Assembly: GCA_946411385.1 (NCBI GenBank)
Contig: CAMKDV010000001.1
Coordinates: forward strand, 124,001-188,000
Direction of reading: 5' to 3'
Length of the DNA: 64,000 nucleotides
Source of the DNA: an uncultured Bacteroidales bacterium
GTDB taxonomy: Bacteria > Bacteroidota > Bacteroidia > Bacteroidales > Paludibacteraceae
The position numbers were made by a program, and so were the translations under genes. The notes under the pieces are model-generated. The model had not been told where the DNA came from. It did no database searches and worked only from the letters and a program-made list of their open reading frames with translations. How positions within the stretch are numbered: the first letter of the stretch is position 1; the number at the start of each line of letters is the position of its first letter. Below, in pieces: positions 14,643 to 23,470 of the stretch.

Positions 14643-15371
14643 ATGAAACGATACAAAGCTGTTTTTCTGGATTGGGATGATACGATAGGCGATTGGGCAA
14701 ATGCGGAGCATCACGCCATGCAAGACCTGTACAAACAGTATCCCGTGCATGAACTGCATGCCACTTTTGACGATTATCTGAATGCCTACAAGCCATACAA
14801 CCTGATGCTTTGGGGGCAGTACGGGCGAGGGGAGATAACGAAAGACTATCTGCACCTGGAGCGATTTTTGCATCCGCTGAAGCCCGCTGAAGGCGCGATG
14901 ATAGACGGCAGGGACAAGGTGGAACTGGCGCACGAGATGGGCGATAGGTTTCTACAGCTGACCAACCGCTATTTCTCCGTACTACCGGATGCCGGAAGGG
15001 TGGTAAGACTGCTGGCGGAGAGATATCCGCTGACCATCATCAGCAACGGATTCAAGGAGGTGCAATACTACAAGTTTGCCCACTCGGGACTGGAAGATTG
15101 CTTCACGCATATACTGATCAGCGAGGAGGTAGGCATCAACAAACCGCAGCCCGGTATTTTTGACATCGCCTTGACCAAGAACGGCATCTCAGCCGCTGAG
15201 GCTGTGATGATTGGCGACAGTTATACCTCCGATATCGCCGGTGCCAAAGCCGCCGGCATCGACCAGATATGGCTGCACGAATCCCCCGCCGCCGAATCCC
15301 CCGCCGAACCATCCGATGAATCCGCCACCTACATCGTTTCCCGCCTTGCTGATGTGCTGAATATTTTGTAG
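14643..15371 (+). CDS. YjjG-family HAD nucleotidase
   Basis: A 242-residue protein with HAD motif I FLDWDDTIGDW (Trp replaces the usual Leu, as in YjjG-type enzymes), motif II TIISNGFKEVQYYKF, motif III ISEEVGINKPQPGIF, and motif IV MIGDSYTSDIAGAKAAGI. YjjG-type enzymes dephosphorylate non-canonical pyrimidine nucleotides such as dUMP analogues. The segment ESPAAESPAEPSDES near the C-terminus is an unusual low-complexity insert encoded by repetitive GCCGAATCCCCC-like DNA. Confidence 0.85.
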   Translation: MKRYKAVFLDWDDTIGDWANAEHHAMQDLYKQYPVHELHATFDDYLNAYKPYNLMLWGQYGRGEITKDYLHLERFLHPLKPAEGAMIDGRDKVELAHEMGDRFLQLTNRYFSVLPDAGRVVRLLAERYPLTIISNGFKEVQYYKFAHSGLEDCFTHILISEEVGINKPQPGIFDIALTKNGISAAEAVMIGDSYTSDIAGAKAAGIDQIWLHESPAAESPAEPSDESATYIVSRLADVLNIL

Positions 15372-15453
15372 CAGTCCTATATGGCCTAATATCCACCGTT
15401 TTCGTTAAATATCTCATTTTTTTGCTCTTTTCAGCAAAAATCTTCACTATACA

Positions 15454-15485
15454 TTTGCATATTTCAATTATTTTTTGTATCTTTG
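15454..15485 (+). promoter_or_regulatory. Promoter of the 6S-like RNA
   Basis: TTTG (15454-15457), a 20-nt spacer, TATCTTTG (15478-15485), then CACTCGC. It is a perfect Bacteroidota consensus, with the same initial sequence as the tRNA promoter in this window. Confidence 0.8.
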
Positions 15486-15491
15486 CACTCG

Positions 15492-15757
15492 CAATAAAAA
15501 TTGCGACCGTCATGTCTAAGACGTTAAATTGGATGACATAGGCGCAAGTGTGCGCCACAATAAAGCGTAATAGACCAACTTGAGACCCTGGAACTTCGAC
15601 AATTTCACGGAATCATTAACAATTCAAGTACGGTTTATGCACGCTCGCGTTCATACCAGCGTGAGTTTTCCGTGCGTAAATTTGAATTGTTAAGGTAGTC
15701 GAAGACCTCAGGATCTCAAATGAAGCAGCGAAAGCGCACGCTTTTACTTTTGATATA
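15492..15757 (+). ncRNA. ssrS: 6S-like / Bacteroidales-1-type small RNA
   Basis: No coding frame, but a strong promoter and long nested pairing: TTGAGA with TCTCAA, CCTG with CAGG, CTTCGAC with GTCGAAG, then an internal bubble, then TTAACAATTCAA with TTGAATTGTTAA and a terminal GCACGCTCGCG/CAGCGTG hairpin. A long rod with a central open bubble is the hallmark of 6S RNA, which mimics an open promoter and binds the housekeeping polymerase. A 5' part with GGCGCA-AGTG-TGCGCC and a weak 3' hairpin (AAAGCG/CGCTTT) frame it. The ends are approximate. The gene symbol is tentative. Confidence 0.6.
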
Positions 15758-15824
15758 GATTTACTTTAGTATAAACCGCCTTTTAGGCAAGAAGTTGCGC
15801 CCGACACGAATCAGGGGAAAGACA

Positions 15825-17183
15825 ATGAAAACAAAACTATTAACCATTGGGCTTGCCATCAAGACGATGCTTGTTATCACATCTGCCCTCATTCTCTTAT
15901 GCTGTAATGGTCCACTATCGCAAACTCCTGACGAAGATACCACGATGCTATGGCCCGCTGCCGACAGTACAGGTTTCTGGGGCTTCATCAACGAAAAAGG
16001 CGAAATGGTCATCCCTGCCAAATACGACAGGACCTACGGTTTCTCCGGAGGAGTGGCAAAAGTCATCATTGACGAAGACGGCCAGCCCATGCCGGCTTAC
16101 GTCGGGTATCAGGCCAACCTTATCGGATCCAAACAAGCGTTCATTAACACGAAAGGGAAAATAGTCTACACTCTTCCGGACAACTTGGTTTTCAATGACC
16201 ATTATTTCTACTATGGATGCTGCAGGTTTGGTGACGAACACATCCAAGGAATGATAGATTCCAAGTTTAATTATATCATCACTTTTGACACGAAGAACAA
16301 TGGCATTAGGTTGGGAATCATGACCAAAGACGGCTTGGCGTCATCTGCAGTTGGCTACTTCGATAAATCCGGACATGTTGTCATCTCAAGATACATCAAC
16401 AGCGTTGATGGAGAGATGTACTATTACTTATACGATTTCTGCGACGGTGTTGCCGTAGTTAACAAATGGTGGTATGATAACGCAGGATCATATAACCGTT
16501 ATGGCGCTATTAATACTAAAGGCGAACTGGTAATTGATACCATTTATCGGAGCCTCCAGTCCGTCGGCAATGGCAGGTTGTTATATAAGTTGGATAATGG
16601 CGATTCCGATTGTTGGGGACTGATGGATACCCAAGGTAATATAATCACAAAACCATTCTTGAATGATAATATCTTTTTCTATGGTGACGGAGGTCTCATG
16701 CCGGTTAAGGGAGACGGAGGATATGGCTATATAGACATAAACGGTGACCTGCAGATTCCCTATCAATACATTGCTGCTACACCGTTTTGCGAAGGAAAAG
16801 CATGGGTCCTTATTTCAGACGGATATTGGCAGTTGATTAACCTGAAGAAAGAGGTTCTTTTGACTTTGGATTCAGGCTGGGATATGCCTTGCACTATCTT
16901 CCCTGCAAATGGTGCACACAATGGGCTTTGTCTGATTCGCAACGATAAAGAGCAAAGCCGTTACAGATACACATACAGTTACATCAATATGCAAGGCAAA
17001 GTGGTGTATAGTTGGGTGGTGGACGAAAGTAGCCTACACAGCGGTGCACCGGAAATCCACAACCAACCCGAATCGTCCGAAGAAGACAGAATGCTTCAGA
17101 TGTTCGAGGGAACGAAGTATTATCCTTTGGCCTCACAATGCGTGCAACGCAAACGGGAGCGCACGACTGCAACCGACAAGTAG
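15825..17183 (+). CDS. WG-repeat lipoprotein
   Basis: A 452-residue protein. A lipoprotein-like signal (MKTKLLTIGLAIKTMLVITS, then ALILLCC) is followed by at least five WG/KWGF-type beta repeats: GFWGFINEKGEMVIPAKYD (about 46-64), AINTKGELVIDTIY, CWGLMDTQGNIITKPF, GYGYIDINGDLQIPYQY, YINMQGKVVYSW. WG repeats form surface-exposed beta structures, and most members have no assigned role. ATG 15825 is chosen because GGGGAAAG precedes it and it places the hydrophobic signal at the N-terminus. It is monocistronic after the 6S-like RNA. Confidence 0.8.
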   Translation: MKTKLLTIGLAIKTMLVITSALILLCCNGPLSQTPDEDTTMLWPAADSTGFWGFINEKGEMVIPAKYDRTYGFSGGVAKVIIDEDGQPMPAYVGYQANLIGSKQAFINTKGKIVYTLPDNLVFNDHYFYYGCCRFGDEHIQGMIDSKFNYIITFDTKNNGIRLGIMTKDGLASSAVGYFDKSGHVVISRYINSVDGEMYYYLYDFCDGVAVVNKWWYDNAGSYNRYGAINTKGELVIDTIYRSLQSVGNGRLLYKLDNGDSDCWGLMDTQGNIITKPFLNDNIFFYGDGGLMPVKGDGGYGYIDINGDLQIPYQYIAATPFCEGKAWVLISDGYWQLINLKKEVLLTLDSGWDMPCTIFPANGAHNGLCLIRNDKEQSRYRYTYSYINMQGKVVYSWVVDESSLHSGAPEIHNQPESSEEDRMLQMFEGTKYYPLASQCVQRKRERTTATDK

Positions 17184-17224
17184 CCTGTGCTTGAAAAGTT
17201 CCGGACGTGTTGTGTTTTGTGCCC

Positions 17225-17301
17225 TGTGTCTTGTGTTTTGTGTTTTGTGTTTTGTGTCCTGTGTTCTGTATCCTATTTCCTATGTCCTGTGTCCTGTGTT
17301 C
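17225..17301 (+). repeat. Tandem heptamer repeat, 11 units
   Basis: Eleven consecutive 7-mers of the type TGTGTYY: TGTGTCT, TGTGTTT x3, TGTGTCC, TGTGTTC, TGTATCC, TATTTCC, TATGTCC, TGTGTCC, TGTGTTC. The rest of the gene-free interval 17184-17769 holds AT-rich sequence and the tsaB promoter. I see no other gene there. Confidence 0.85.
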
Positions 17302-17663
17302 GCGAGTTTTGCGAGCGAATTTATAATCCCCACCGAGGCAAACCCCTTCCATTTGCCTCGGTGTCTCTTCTTCCGCCTTCCTCTCATCACTCCCAAGCCT
17401 ATATTCATACATGCCAAACACCACCCAAACTCAAGTTTTGAGTGGGTGATTAGTGAGAGATTAGTGTGTGATAAGTGGGATGTTACGCTTACTTTTCTGA
17501 TGTGCAACTCGAAGATTATCAGTCTTGCCTTGCTGATATTTTCATCATTTTATACAACAAAAACCGTGCCAAACTCAATTTATTTCTTTTTGCCCGGCAA
17601 ATAGCCATTCCTCTTTGCAAAAATTTCTTTTTGTTTTGCAAATACGATTTTTTTTGTAGAAAA

Positions 17664-17695
17664 TTTGCAAATGTGCATTTTTTTTTGTATATTTG
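17664..17695 (+). promoter_or_regulatory. Promoter of tsaB
   Basis: TTTG (17664-17667), 20 nt, TATATTTG (17688-17695). The predicted transcript starts near 17702 and the chosen ATG is at 17770. Confidence 0.75.
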
Positions 17696-17769
17696 CAGGC
17701 TTTTTTATGCGCACACGCCTATATGGCGCACGCAAACATACACACAAAAGCGCAAGAAAAACAAGAAAA

Positions 17770-18504
17770 ATGACGATATTGGCATTAGACAGTTCGACGG
17801 AAGTTTGTTCGGCTGCCTTGCTGCACGACGGCAAGGTGGTGGCCGAGCGGCTGAACGCATCAGGCAGCAATCATGCTGCTCTGTTGCCGTTGTATGTAGA
17901 GCAGTTGCAGGCAATAGCCCGTGAGCAGGGCTTGAAGATAGAAGCCGTGGCGTTGAGTGACGGTCCGGGATCGTATACTGGACTGAGAATAGGCGCATCG
18001 CTGGCAAAAGGGTTGTGCTACGGGATGGATATACCGCTGTATACGGTGCCGACGCTCACCGTAATGACTGTTGCAGCAATCAGCCATCAGCCATCAGCCA
18101 TCAGTGAGGAAGATGCGCTGATATGCCCGATGATAGATGCGCGGCGGATGGAGGTATATACGGCGGTGTATGCAGCGGTTAGAGGTAAGGCGTTAGAGGT
18201 TAGAGGTGTGATGCCGCTGGAGGCAAAGATCATCAATGAGACGAGTTTTGCGGAGCTACTGAGAGAACATACCGTATACTTCTGCGGCAACGGAGCGGAG
18301 AAATGCAAGGCGGTGATCAAGCATCCGAACGCCCGATGGATAGACGGCATCGTGCCGACCGGAGCGATGGCGGGATGGAGCTGCACGGATAAGACGGATA
18401 TTGCTGATGTGCGGGTAATAAAAGGCAAGGATATAGCCTACTACGAGCCAAACTACCTGAAGGAGTTTGTGGCGGCGCCGGCGCACATTAAGGGGTTAAA
18501 TTAA
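17770..18504 (+). CDS. tsaB: tRNA threonylcarbamoyladenosine biosynthesis protein TsaB
   Basis: A 244-residue protein with the ASKHA-fold start MTILALDSSTEVCSAALLHDG, then NHAALLPLYVEQL and the family signature DGPGSYTGLRIGASLAKGLCYG (about 59-80). TsaB is the non-catalytic partner of TsaD in making t6A37 of ANN-decoding tRNAs. The start at ATG 17770 places the ASKHA strand at the N-terminus. The segment ISHQPSAISEE (about 103-113) is encoded by four ATCAGCC-type heptamers (18079-18106), an apparent in-frame repeat insertion at a surface loop. Confidence 0.92.
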   Translation: MTILALDSSTEVCSAALLHDGKVVAERLNASGSNHAALLPLYVEQLQAIAREQGLKIEAVALSDGPGSYTGLRIGASLAKGLCYGMDIPLYTVPTLTVMTVAAISHQPSAISEEDALICPMIDARRMEVYTAVYAAVRGKALEVRGVMPLEAKIINETSFAELLREHTVYFCGNGAEKCKAVIKHPNARWIDGIVPTGAMAGWSCTDKTDIADVRVIKGKDIAYYEPNYLKEFVAAPAHIKGLN

Positions 18505-18554
18505 AAATTAAAAATTAAAAATTAAAAATTACGAATTACGAATTAAGAATAAGG
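18499..18554 (+). repeat. Tandem heptamer repeat covering the tsaB stop
   Basis: Eight 7-mers: AATTAAA x4, AATTACG x2, AATTAAG, AATAAGG. The tsaB stop codon (18502-18504) lies inside the first unit and sprE begins 14 bp after the last. A similar tract (AATTAAA, AATTACG and GTGAAAG-type units) lies between sprE and the thioredoxin gene at about 21339-21408. Confidence 0.8.
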
Positions 18555-18568
18555 GTGAAAGGGGATAA

Positions 18569-21343
18569 ATGAGGAAAGGAATATACATAGCAACAGTGGC
18601 GGTGGTAGCGATGTTGTGTTCGTGCAGTACGCAGAAGAACACGGGAGCATCGCGGTTCTATCATCGTACGACAACCAAGTACAATATCTACTTCAACGGC
18701 AATACCGCTTACGCGGAAGGATTAAAGATGATAGCCGAAGCGCACGAGGATAACTACGGCGAGGTGATACCCTTGTACCCCGTATCGGACCACAAAGCCG
18801 CGGAGGCGAGCAAGGCGAAGATGGACGTGACGATAGAGAAATGCCGCAAGTGCATCAAACTGCACTCCATCAAAGTGAAGCCGAAGCCCGATCCCAAACG
18901 GACGAAAGATCCCAAATACAAGGAATGGCTCAAGCAGGGCGAGTTCAACGACGAACTCGCCAAAGCATGGGTGCTGTTGGGACAGGCAGAGTTTCACAAG
19001 GGAGATTTTCTGGGAGCGGTAGGTACGTTCAACTACGTGATCCGCCATTATGAATACGATCCCGACGTGGTGGCACAATGCGGTCTATGGGTGGCAAGAG
19101 CTTACGCGGAGATGGGATGGCTATATGAGGCGGAGGATGTGCTGAGCAAGGTGCAGGCGGACAACCTCAAACGCAAGCACGCATCGTTGTATGCTGCAAC
19201 CGTAGCGGATATCAAGTTGAAGACGAAGCAGTACAAAGAAGCTATACCGTTTGTAAAGATAGCCATGCCCGATGAGGACCGCAAGACCAGCCGTGCACGC
19301 TTTGCATTCGTGCTGGGGCAGTTGTACGAACACGAGGGTAAGAACGCTGACGCCTACGAGGCGTACAAGAAATGTACGAAGCTCTATCCGCCGGTGGAGA
19401 TGGATTTCAATGCACGGATCAGAATGGCACTGGTGTCGGACAATCCCAAGCGCTCGATAAAGCAGCTGAGCAACATGGCTCGCAACTACAAGTACCGCGA
19501 GCAACTGGATGTGATATACGGTGCGATAGGTGACCTGTACATGGCGAAAGGCGATACGACGAAAGCACTGGAGTACTACAACTTAGGCATCGAGAAGAGC
19601 GAGAAAAACGGCATAGACAAGGCCGCCGTGCTGCTCAAAGCGGGTGACATCTATTATCGGCTGCGCGATTATACCCACGCAGCGCCGTGCTATACGGAAG
19701 CCGCGACAATACTGCCGGCTGAGTCGGACGGTTACCAACGTATTCGTGTGCGTGCGGAAGTGCTGGAGGAGCTGAGCGCGGAATATGGGATGGTAGTGCT
19801 GCAAGACAGTCTGCAACACCTGAGCACACTGAGCGAGGACGAGCAGCGCAAGATAGCCGAGCAGATCATAGAAGACCTGCGGAAAGCCGAAGCGGAGGAC
19901 TCCGCCAAGGCGGCACAGCGGGAGCGCGAGAACAGAGACCAGGGATTGCAGAGCGTGAACACGAGTAACATGCTTGGCGGCGGAGCGGCAACTACGGGCG
20001 AATGGTACTTCTACAATGCACAGCTGCTGCGCAACGGCAAACAGGAGTTCAACCGCCGATGGGGTAACCGTGTGCTGGAAGACAACTGGCGCCGTAGAAG
20101 CAAAGCTGCCTCGGGCGATTGGGCACCACCCACCGCCGAGAGCGATGAGCCTACCGATGACGAGATGACCCAGACGGGCGACAGCATAGCTGCCGACAGT
20201 ACAGCCGTAAGCAAGCCTGCACCGGTGACGGATATCTACCAGCCGGAGTATTACCTGCAGCAGATACCCCGTACGCCGGAAGATTTCCAGCAGAGTGACT
20301 CGCTGATAGCGGATGCGCTATTCAAGATGATATTCATCTACCAGGACAAGCTGTGCGACACACTGCAAGCCAACGAGACGTTCGAGACGTTCTGCCGGCG
20401 ATTTGCTCAAGACAAACGATGCGTGGAACTATACTACATGCGCTACCTGGATGCCATCAAGCACGATGATAGCGAGGCTGCCGAGCAGAACAGGCAGACG
20501 ATCATGACGCTATATCCCGACAGCAAGCAGGCGAAGATAGTGGCCGACCCGCAATATTTCGCCCGCCTGAGGCAGATGGCGGTAGAACAGGACTCACTGT
20601 ACGAGCAGACCTACGAGGCCTTCCGCAAGGGACAGTTTGCCACGGTGAAGCAGAACACCCAACATGCCGAGCAGAACTATCCGCTATCGCCACTGATGCC
20701 ACGGTTCCTATTCCTGAACGCCGTAGCCAAAGCGCGTACCGAAGGGCAGGCATCGTTTGCGGAAGCGCTGAAAGATATGATAACACGTTATCCGGACTCG
20801 GAGCTGGCCACGATGAGCAAAGATATGCTCGCGATGATGGGGCAAGGCATGGAGAGCCAGACGGGCGGAGCGGTATCCACATTGGCAGACAAACGCGAAG
20901 AGCTGCAGAACGAGGAGGAGCAGAGCTATGCGGAGAAGACCTTCAGCGCAGAGAGAGACGAGCCTTCGTATGTATTGCTACTACTGCCGAAACAGACGGA
21001 GACCCTCTTGAAGAAGCAGAAAGAGGAAGAGGAGCGGCGCATACAAGACGAGCTGAACAACCTGCAGTATGAGGTGGCGCTATTCAACTTCACGCGCTTC
21101 TTGATCCGTGATTTTGACCTGACGACGCTGCCGGCTTATCCCGCAGCTCCGGCGCTGCGCGTGAGCGGACTGGATAACATGGATGAGGCACAATGGTACA
21201 TCGGACTGCTGATGGAGAGCGAGGAGATAAAAGCCATCATCGCCGACAAACAGATCCGCATCATACCTATCACGGAAACAAACAATGCGCTGATAGGTAA
21301 CGGGAAGACGATGGAGGAGTATGAGGAGTTTATTGAAAGGTGA
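18569..21343 (+). CDS. porW: SprE/PorW-type TPR lipoprotein
   Basis: A 924-residue protein with a lipobox signal (MRKGIYIATVAVVAMLCSCS). The N-terminal block ASRFYHRTTTKYNIYFNGNTAYAEGLK is the signature of SprE/PorW proteins. TPR-like helical repeats follow (AKAWVLLGQAEFHKGDFLGAVGTFNYVIRHY, ALYEYYNLG-like units) to about residue 400. Then come a charged low-complexity region (EDSAKAAQREREN) and further helical repeats. SprE/PorW is an inner-face outer-membrane lipoprotein linking the type IX secretion PorKN ring to the Sov translocon where T9SS exists. No other T9SS gene is in the window, so secretion activity here is unproven. Confidence 0.85.
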   Translation: MRKGIYIATVAVVAMLCSCSTQKNTGASRFYHRTTTKYNIYFNGNTAYAEGLKMIAEAHEDNYGEVIPLYPVSDHKAAEASKAKMDVTIEKCRKCIKLHSIKVKPKPDPKRTKDPKYKEWLKQGEFNDELAKAWVLLGQAEFHKGDFLGAVGTFNYVIRHYEYDPDVVAQCGLWVARAYAEMGWLYEAEDVLSKVQADNLKRKHASLYAATVADIKLKTKQYKEAIPFVKIAMPDEDRKTSRARFAFVLGQLYEHEGKNADAYEAYKKCTKLYPPVEMDFNARIRMALVSDNPKRSIKQLSNMARNYKYREQLDVIYGAIGDLYMAKGDTTKALEYYNLGIEKSEKNGIDKAAVLLKAGDIYYRLRDYTHAAPCYTEAATILPAESDGYQRIRVRAEVLEELSAEYGMVVLQDSLQHLSTLSEDEQRKIAEQIIEDLRKAEAEDSAKAAQRERENRDQGLQSVNTSNMLGGGAATTGEWYFYNAQLLRNGKQEFNRRWGNRVLEDNWRRRSKAASGDWAPPTAESDEPTDDEMTQTGDSIAADSTAVSKPAPVTDIYQPEYYLQQIPRTPEDFQQSDSLIADALFKMIFIYQDKLCDTLQANETFETFCRRFAQDKRCVELYYMRYLDAIKHDDSEAAEQNRQTIMTLYPDSKQAKIVADPQYFARLRQMAVEQDSLYEQTYEAFRKGQFATVKQNTQHAEQNYPLSPLMPRFLFLNAVAKARTEGQASFAEALKDMITRYPDSELATMSKDMLAMMGQGMESQTGGAVSTLADKREELQNEEEQSYAEKTFSAERDEPSYVLLLLPKQTETLLKKQKEEEERRIQDELNNLQYEVALFNFTRFLIRDFDLTTLPAYPAAPALRVSGLDNMDEAQWYIGLLMESEEIKAIIADKQIRIIPITETNNALIGNGKTMEEYEEFIER

Positions 21344-21410
21344 AAGGAGAGAGGAAATTAAAAATTACGAATTACGAATTGAAAAGTGAAAGGTGAGAAG
21401 TGAAAGGATT

Positions 21411-21845
21411 ATGAAGAATATAAAAAAAATATGGATGCTCGTTCTGCTGTGCGGAGGGAGTATGATGATGCAAGCCGGTGGTGTGAAGTACATCACGACG
21501 AATGATTTCAAGATCCAAGTGTTTGACTACATGGTGGAGAGTGACTGGTGTTACAAAGGTGACATGCCCTGCGTGATAGACTTCTATACCACCTGGTGCG
21601 GACCATGCAAGCGGCTGGCACCGATCATGGAAGAGCTGAGCGAGAAATACGACGGCAAGGTGCTGTTCTACAAGGCAGATACCGAGCGCGAGCGTGAACT
21701 GGCGATGGTATTTCAGATATCGAGCATCCCGCAAGTGTTGTACATCCCCGTAGAGGGCAAACCGATGTTGCTGAAAGGCTTGTATCCGAAAGAGAACATC
21801 GTGGAGATCATCGAGGAGTTTCTGCTTGGGAACAAAAAAGACTAA
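21411..21845 (+). CDS. Periplasmic thioredoxin-fold protein
   Basis: A 144-residue protein with a signal peptide (MKNIKKIWMLVLLCGGSMMMQAGG). The thioredoxin domain carries DFYTTWCGPCKRLAPIMEEL (redox site CGPC, about residues 63-66) and the cis-Pro loop ISSIPQVLYIP. It probably reduces or isomerises disulfides in exported proteins. It follows sprE/porW with only a heptamer-repeat spacer and precedes the antiporter gene by 9 bp, suggesting one transcript. ATG 21411 is chosen because upstream codons belong to the repeat. Confidence 0.88.
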   Translation: MKNIKKIWMLVLLCGGSMMMQAGGVKYITTNDFKIQVFDYMVESDWCYKGDMPCVIDFYTTWCGPCKRLAPIMEELSEKYDGKVLFYKADTERERELAMVFQISSIPQVLYIPVEGKPMLLKGLYPKENIVEIIEEFLLGNKKD

Positions 21846-21854
21846 CGGATAATC

Positions 21855-23456
21855 ATGCAAGTAGAACTCGTATTACTGATATTATCGCTCTTGTTCTTTA
21901 CGAGTATCTTCACAGACAAGATTGGCTACAAGTTCGGCGTTCCGGCGCTGCTGCTGTTCCTGGCGGTAGGTATGCTGTTCGGTCCGGACGGCATAGGTGC
22001 GCTATTCAATGAGGACGGAGTGGGGTATATCATCAACACCGGTTCAGCCGAAGCGCTGAGTACGATAGCGCTGTGTATCATCCTTTTCTCCGGCGGCATG
22101 GATACCAAGCTGACGGAGATCCGTCCGGTACTATATCCGGGTGTGACGCTTGCCACACTGGGCGTGCTGATTACGGCTGCGGTGACGGGTATGATCATCT
22201 TCCACTTCTTCAGTTGGATGAGTGCGTTCAAGCACGTATCGCTCGGTATGGCGCTGCTGATAGCCGCTACGATGTCGTCGACCGACTCGGCATCAGTCTT
22301 CTCCATCCTGCGCACCAACGGCATAGGTCTGAAGCATAACCTGCGACCGCTGCTGGAGCTGGAGTCGGGCGCGAACGATCCGATGGCTTATGTGCTCACC
22401 ACAACGCTTATAGGCGTAGTGACGACCAAAGCGGCTATCTCGGGACTGGAGATAGTACAGACGGTAGTGATCCAACTGGTGATGGGCGTAGTGATAGGAT
22501 TCTTCTTCGGCAAGGGACTGGTGGAGATAATGCGCAGGACGAAACTAAGCAATGAGTCGCTATACCCGATCATGGTGCTGACGGCTTGTATCTTCATCTT
22601 CAGCGTGACGTATTACATGAAGGGCAATGCCTATCTGGCGGTATATGTAGGCGGCTTGATCATAGGCAACAGCAAGTTCACCCGCAAGCATCAGACCAAA
22701 TCGTTCTTCGACGGATTGACCTGGCTATCGCAGCTGGTGATGTTCCTGATGCTGGGACTGATGGTGCGTCCGCACGAGCTGTTCAGATGGGAAGTGCTGT
22801 TTGCCGGACTGATAATAAGCATCGTGATGGTATGTGTATCCCGTCCGATAGCGGTATATCTGTGCATGATACCGTTCAAAGAATATGTGAACAAGGACAA
22901 GCTTTTCCTTAGTTGGGTGGGGCTGAAAGGTGCGGTACCGATCATCTTTGCCGTGATATGCAAGTCGGAAGGCGTGGAGCATGCTGATCTGCTATTCAAC
23001 ATCATCTTCCTTTGCACGCTGGTGTCGCTGCTGACGCAAGGCACGAGCCTGTCGAGCATGGCGAAGAAACTGAAAGTATCTACCGAGCCGGTCAAGTTGA
23101 AGCGGCTGGAACATTTCGATATCGAGTTGCCGGAAGAGATACAATCGTCCGCCACGGAGATTGAAGTGACAGCTGACACTATAACCAACGGCAATCATCT
23201 GCGCGAGATCAGTCTGCCGCCGCAGACGTTGGTGATCATGGTGCGCAGGGGTGAGGACTTCTTCGTTCCAACCGGACAAAGCGAACTGGAGCAAGGTGAC
23301 CAGCTGTTGGTACTGACGGACAACGACGTGGAGATGGCTAACCGCTACAAAGAAGAGCAAGAGGAAGAGGAGAACCGTTTCCCCACACGCGAACTGGTAG
23401 CCAACACGAGAGCGTATATCATCAAGATGTGGAAGAAGATAAAGGAAAACAAATAG
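21855..23456 (+). CDS. CPA1-type K+/H+ antiporter with C-terminal TrkA_C domain
   Basis: A 533-residue protein. About 12 membrane helices span residues 1-400, including FGVPALLLFLAVGMLFGPDG, the ATMSSTDSASVFSIL and LELESGANDPMAYVLT motifs (conserved Asp residues of the ion site), and SWVGLKGAVPIIFAVI. The cytoplasmic tail has a TrkA_C-type regulatory domain (LREISLPPQTLVIMVRRGEDFFVPTG ... QGDQLLVLTDN). This organisation matches NhaP2/CvrA potassium/proton antiporters that export K+ and control cytoplasmic pH. Confidence 0.88.
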   Translation: MQVELVLLILSLLFFTSIFTDKIGYKFGVPALLLFLAVGMLFGPDGIGALFNEDGVGYIINTGSAEALSTIALCIILFSGGMDTKLTEIRPVLYPGVTLATLGVLITAAVTGMIIFHFFSWMSAFKHVSLGMALLIAATMSSTDSASVFSILRTNGIGLKHNLRPLLELESGANDPMAYVLTTTLIGVVTTKAAISGLEIVQTVVIQLVMGVVIGFFFGKGLVEIMRRTKLSNESLYPIMVLTACIFIFSVTYYMKGNAYLAVYVGGLIIGNSKFTRKHQTKSFFDGLTWLSQLVMFLMLGLMVRPHELFRWEVLFAGLIISIVMVCVSRPIAVYLCMIPFKEYVNKDKLFLSWVGLKGAVPIIFAVICKSEGVEHADLLFNIIFLCTLVSLLTQGTSLSSMAKKLKVSTEPVKLKRLEHFDIELPEEIQSSATEIEVTADTITNGNHLREISLPPQTLVIMVRRGEDFFVPTGQSELEQGDQLLVLTDNDVEMANRYKEEQEEEENRFPTRELVANTRAYIIKMWKKIKENK

Positions 23457-23470
23457 CAAAAACCTTCGAT

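Noticed and set aside
17225..17301. CRISPR array
   Set aside because: The period is 7 bp without unique spacers, so it is a simple tandem repeat. No cas genes are in the window.
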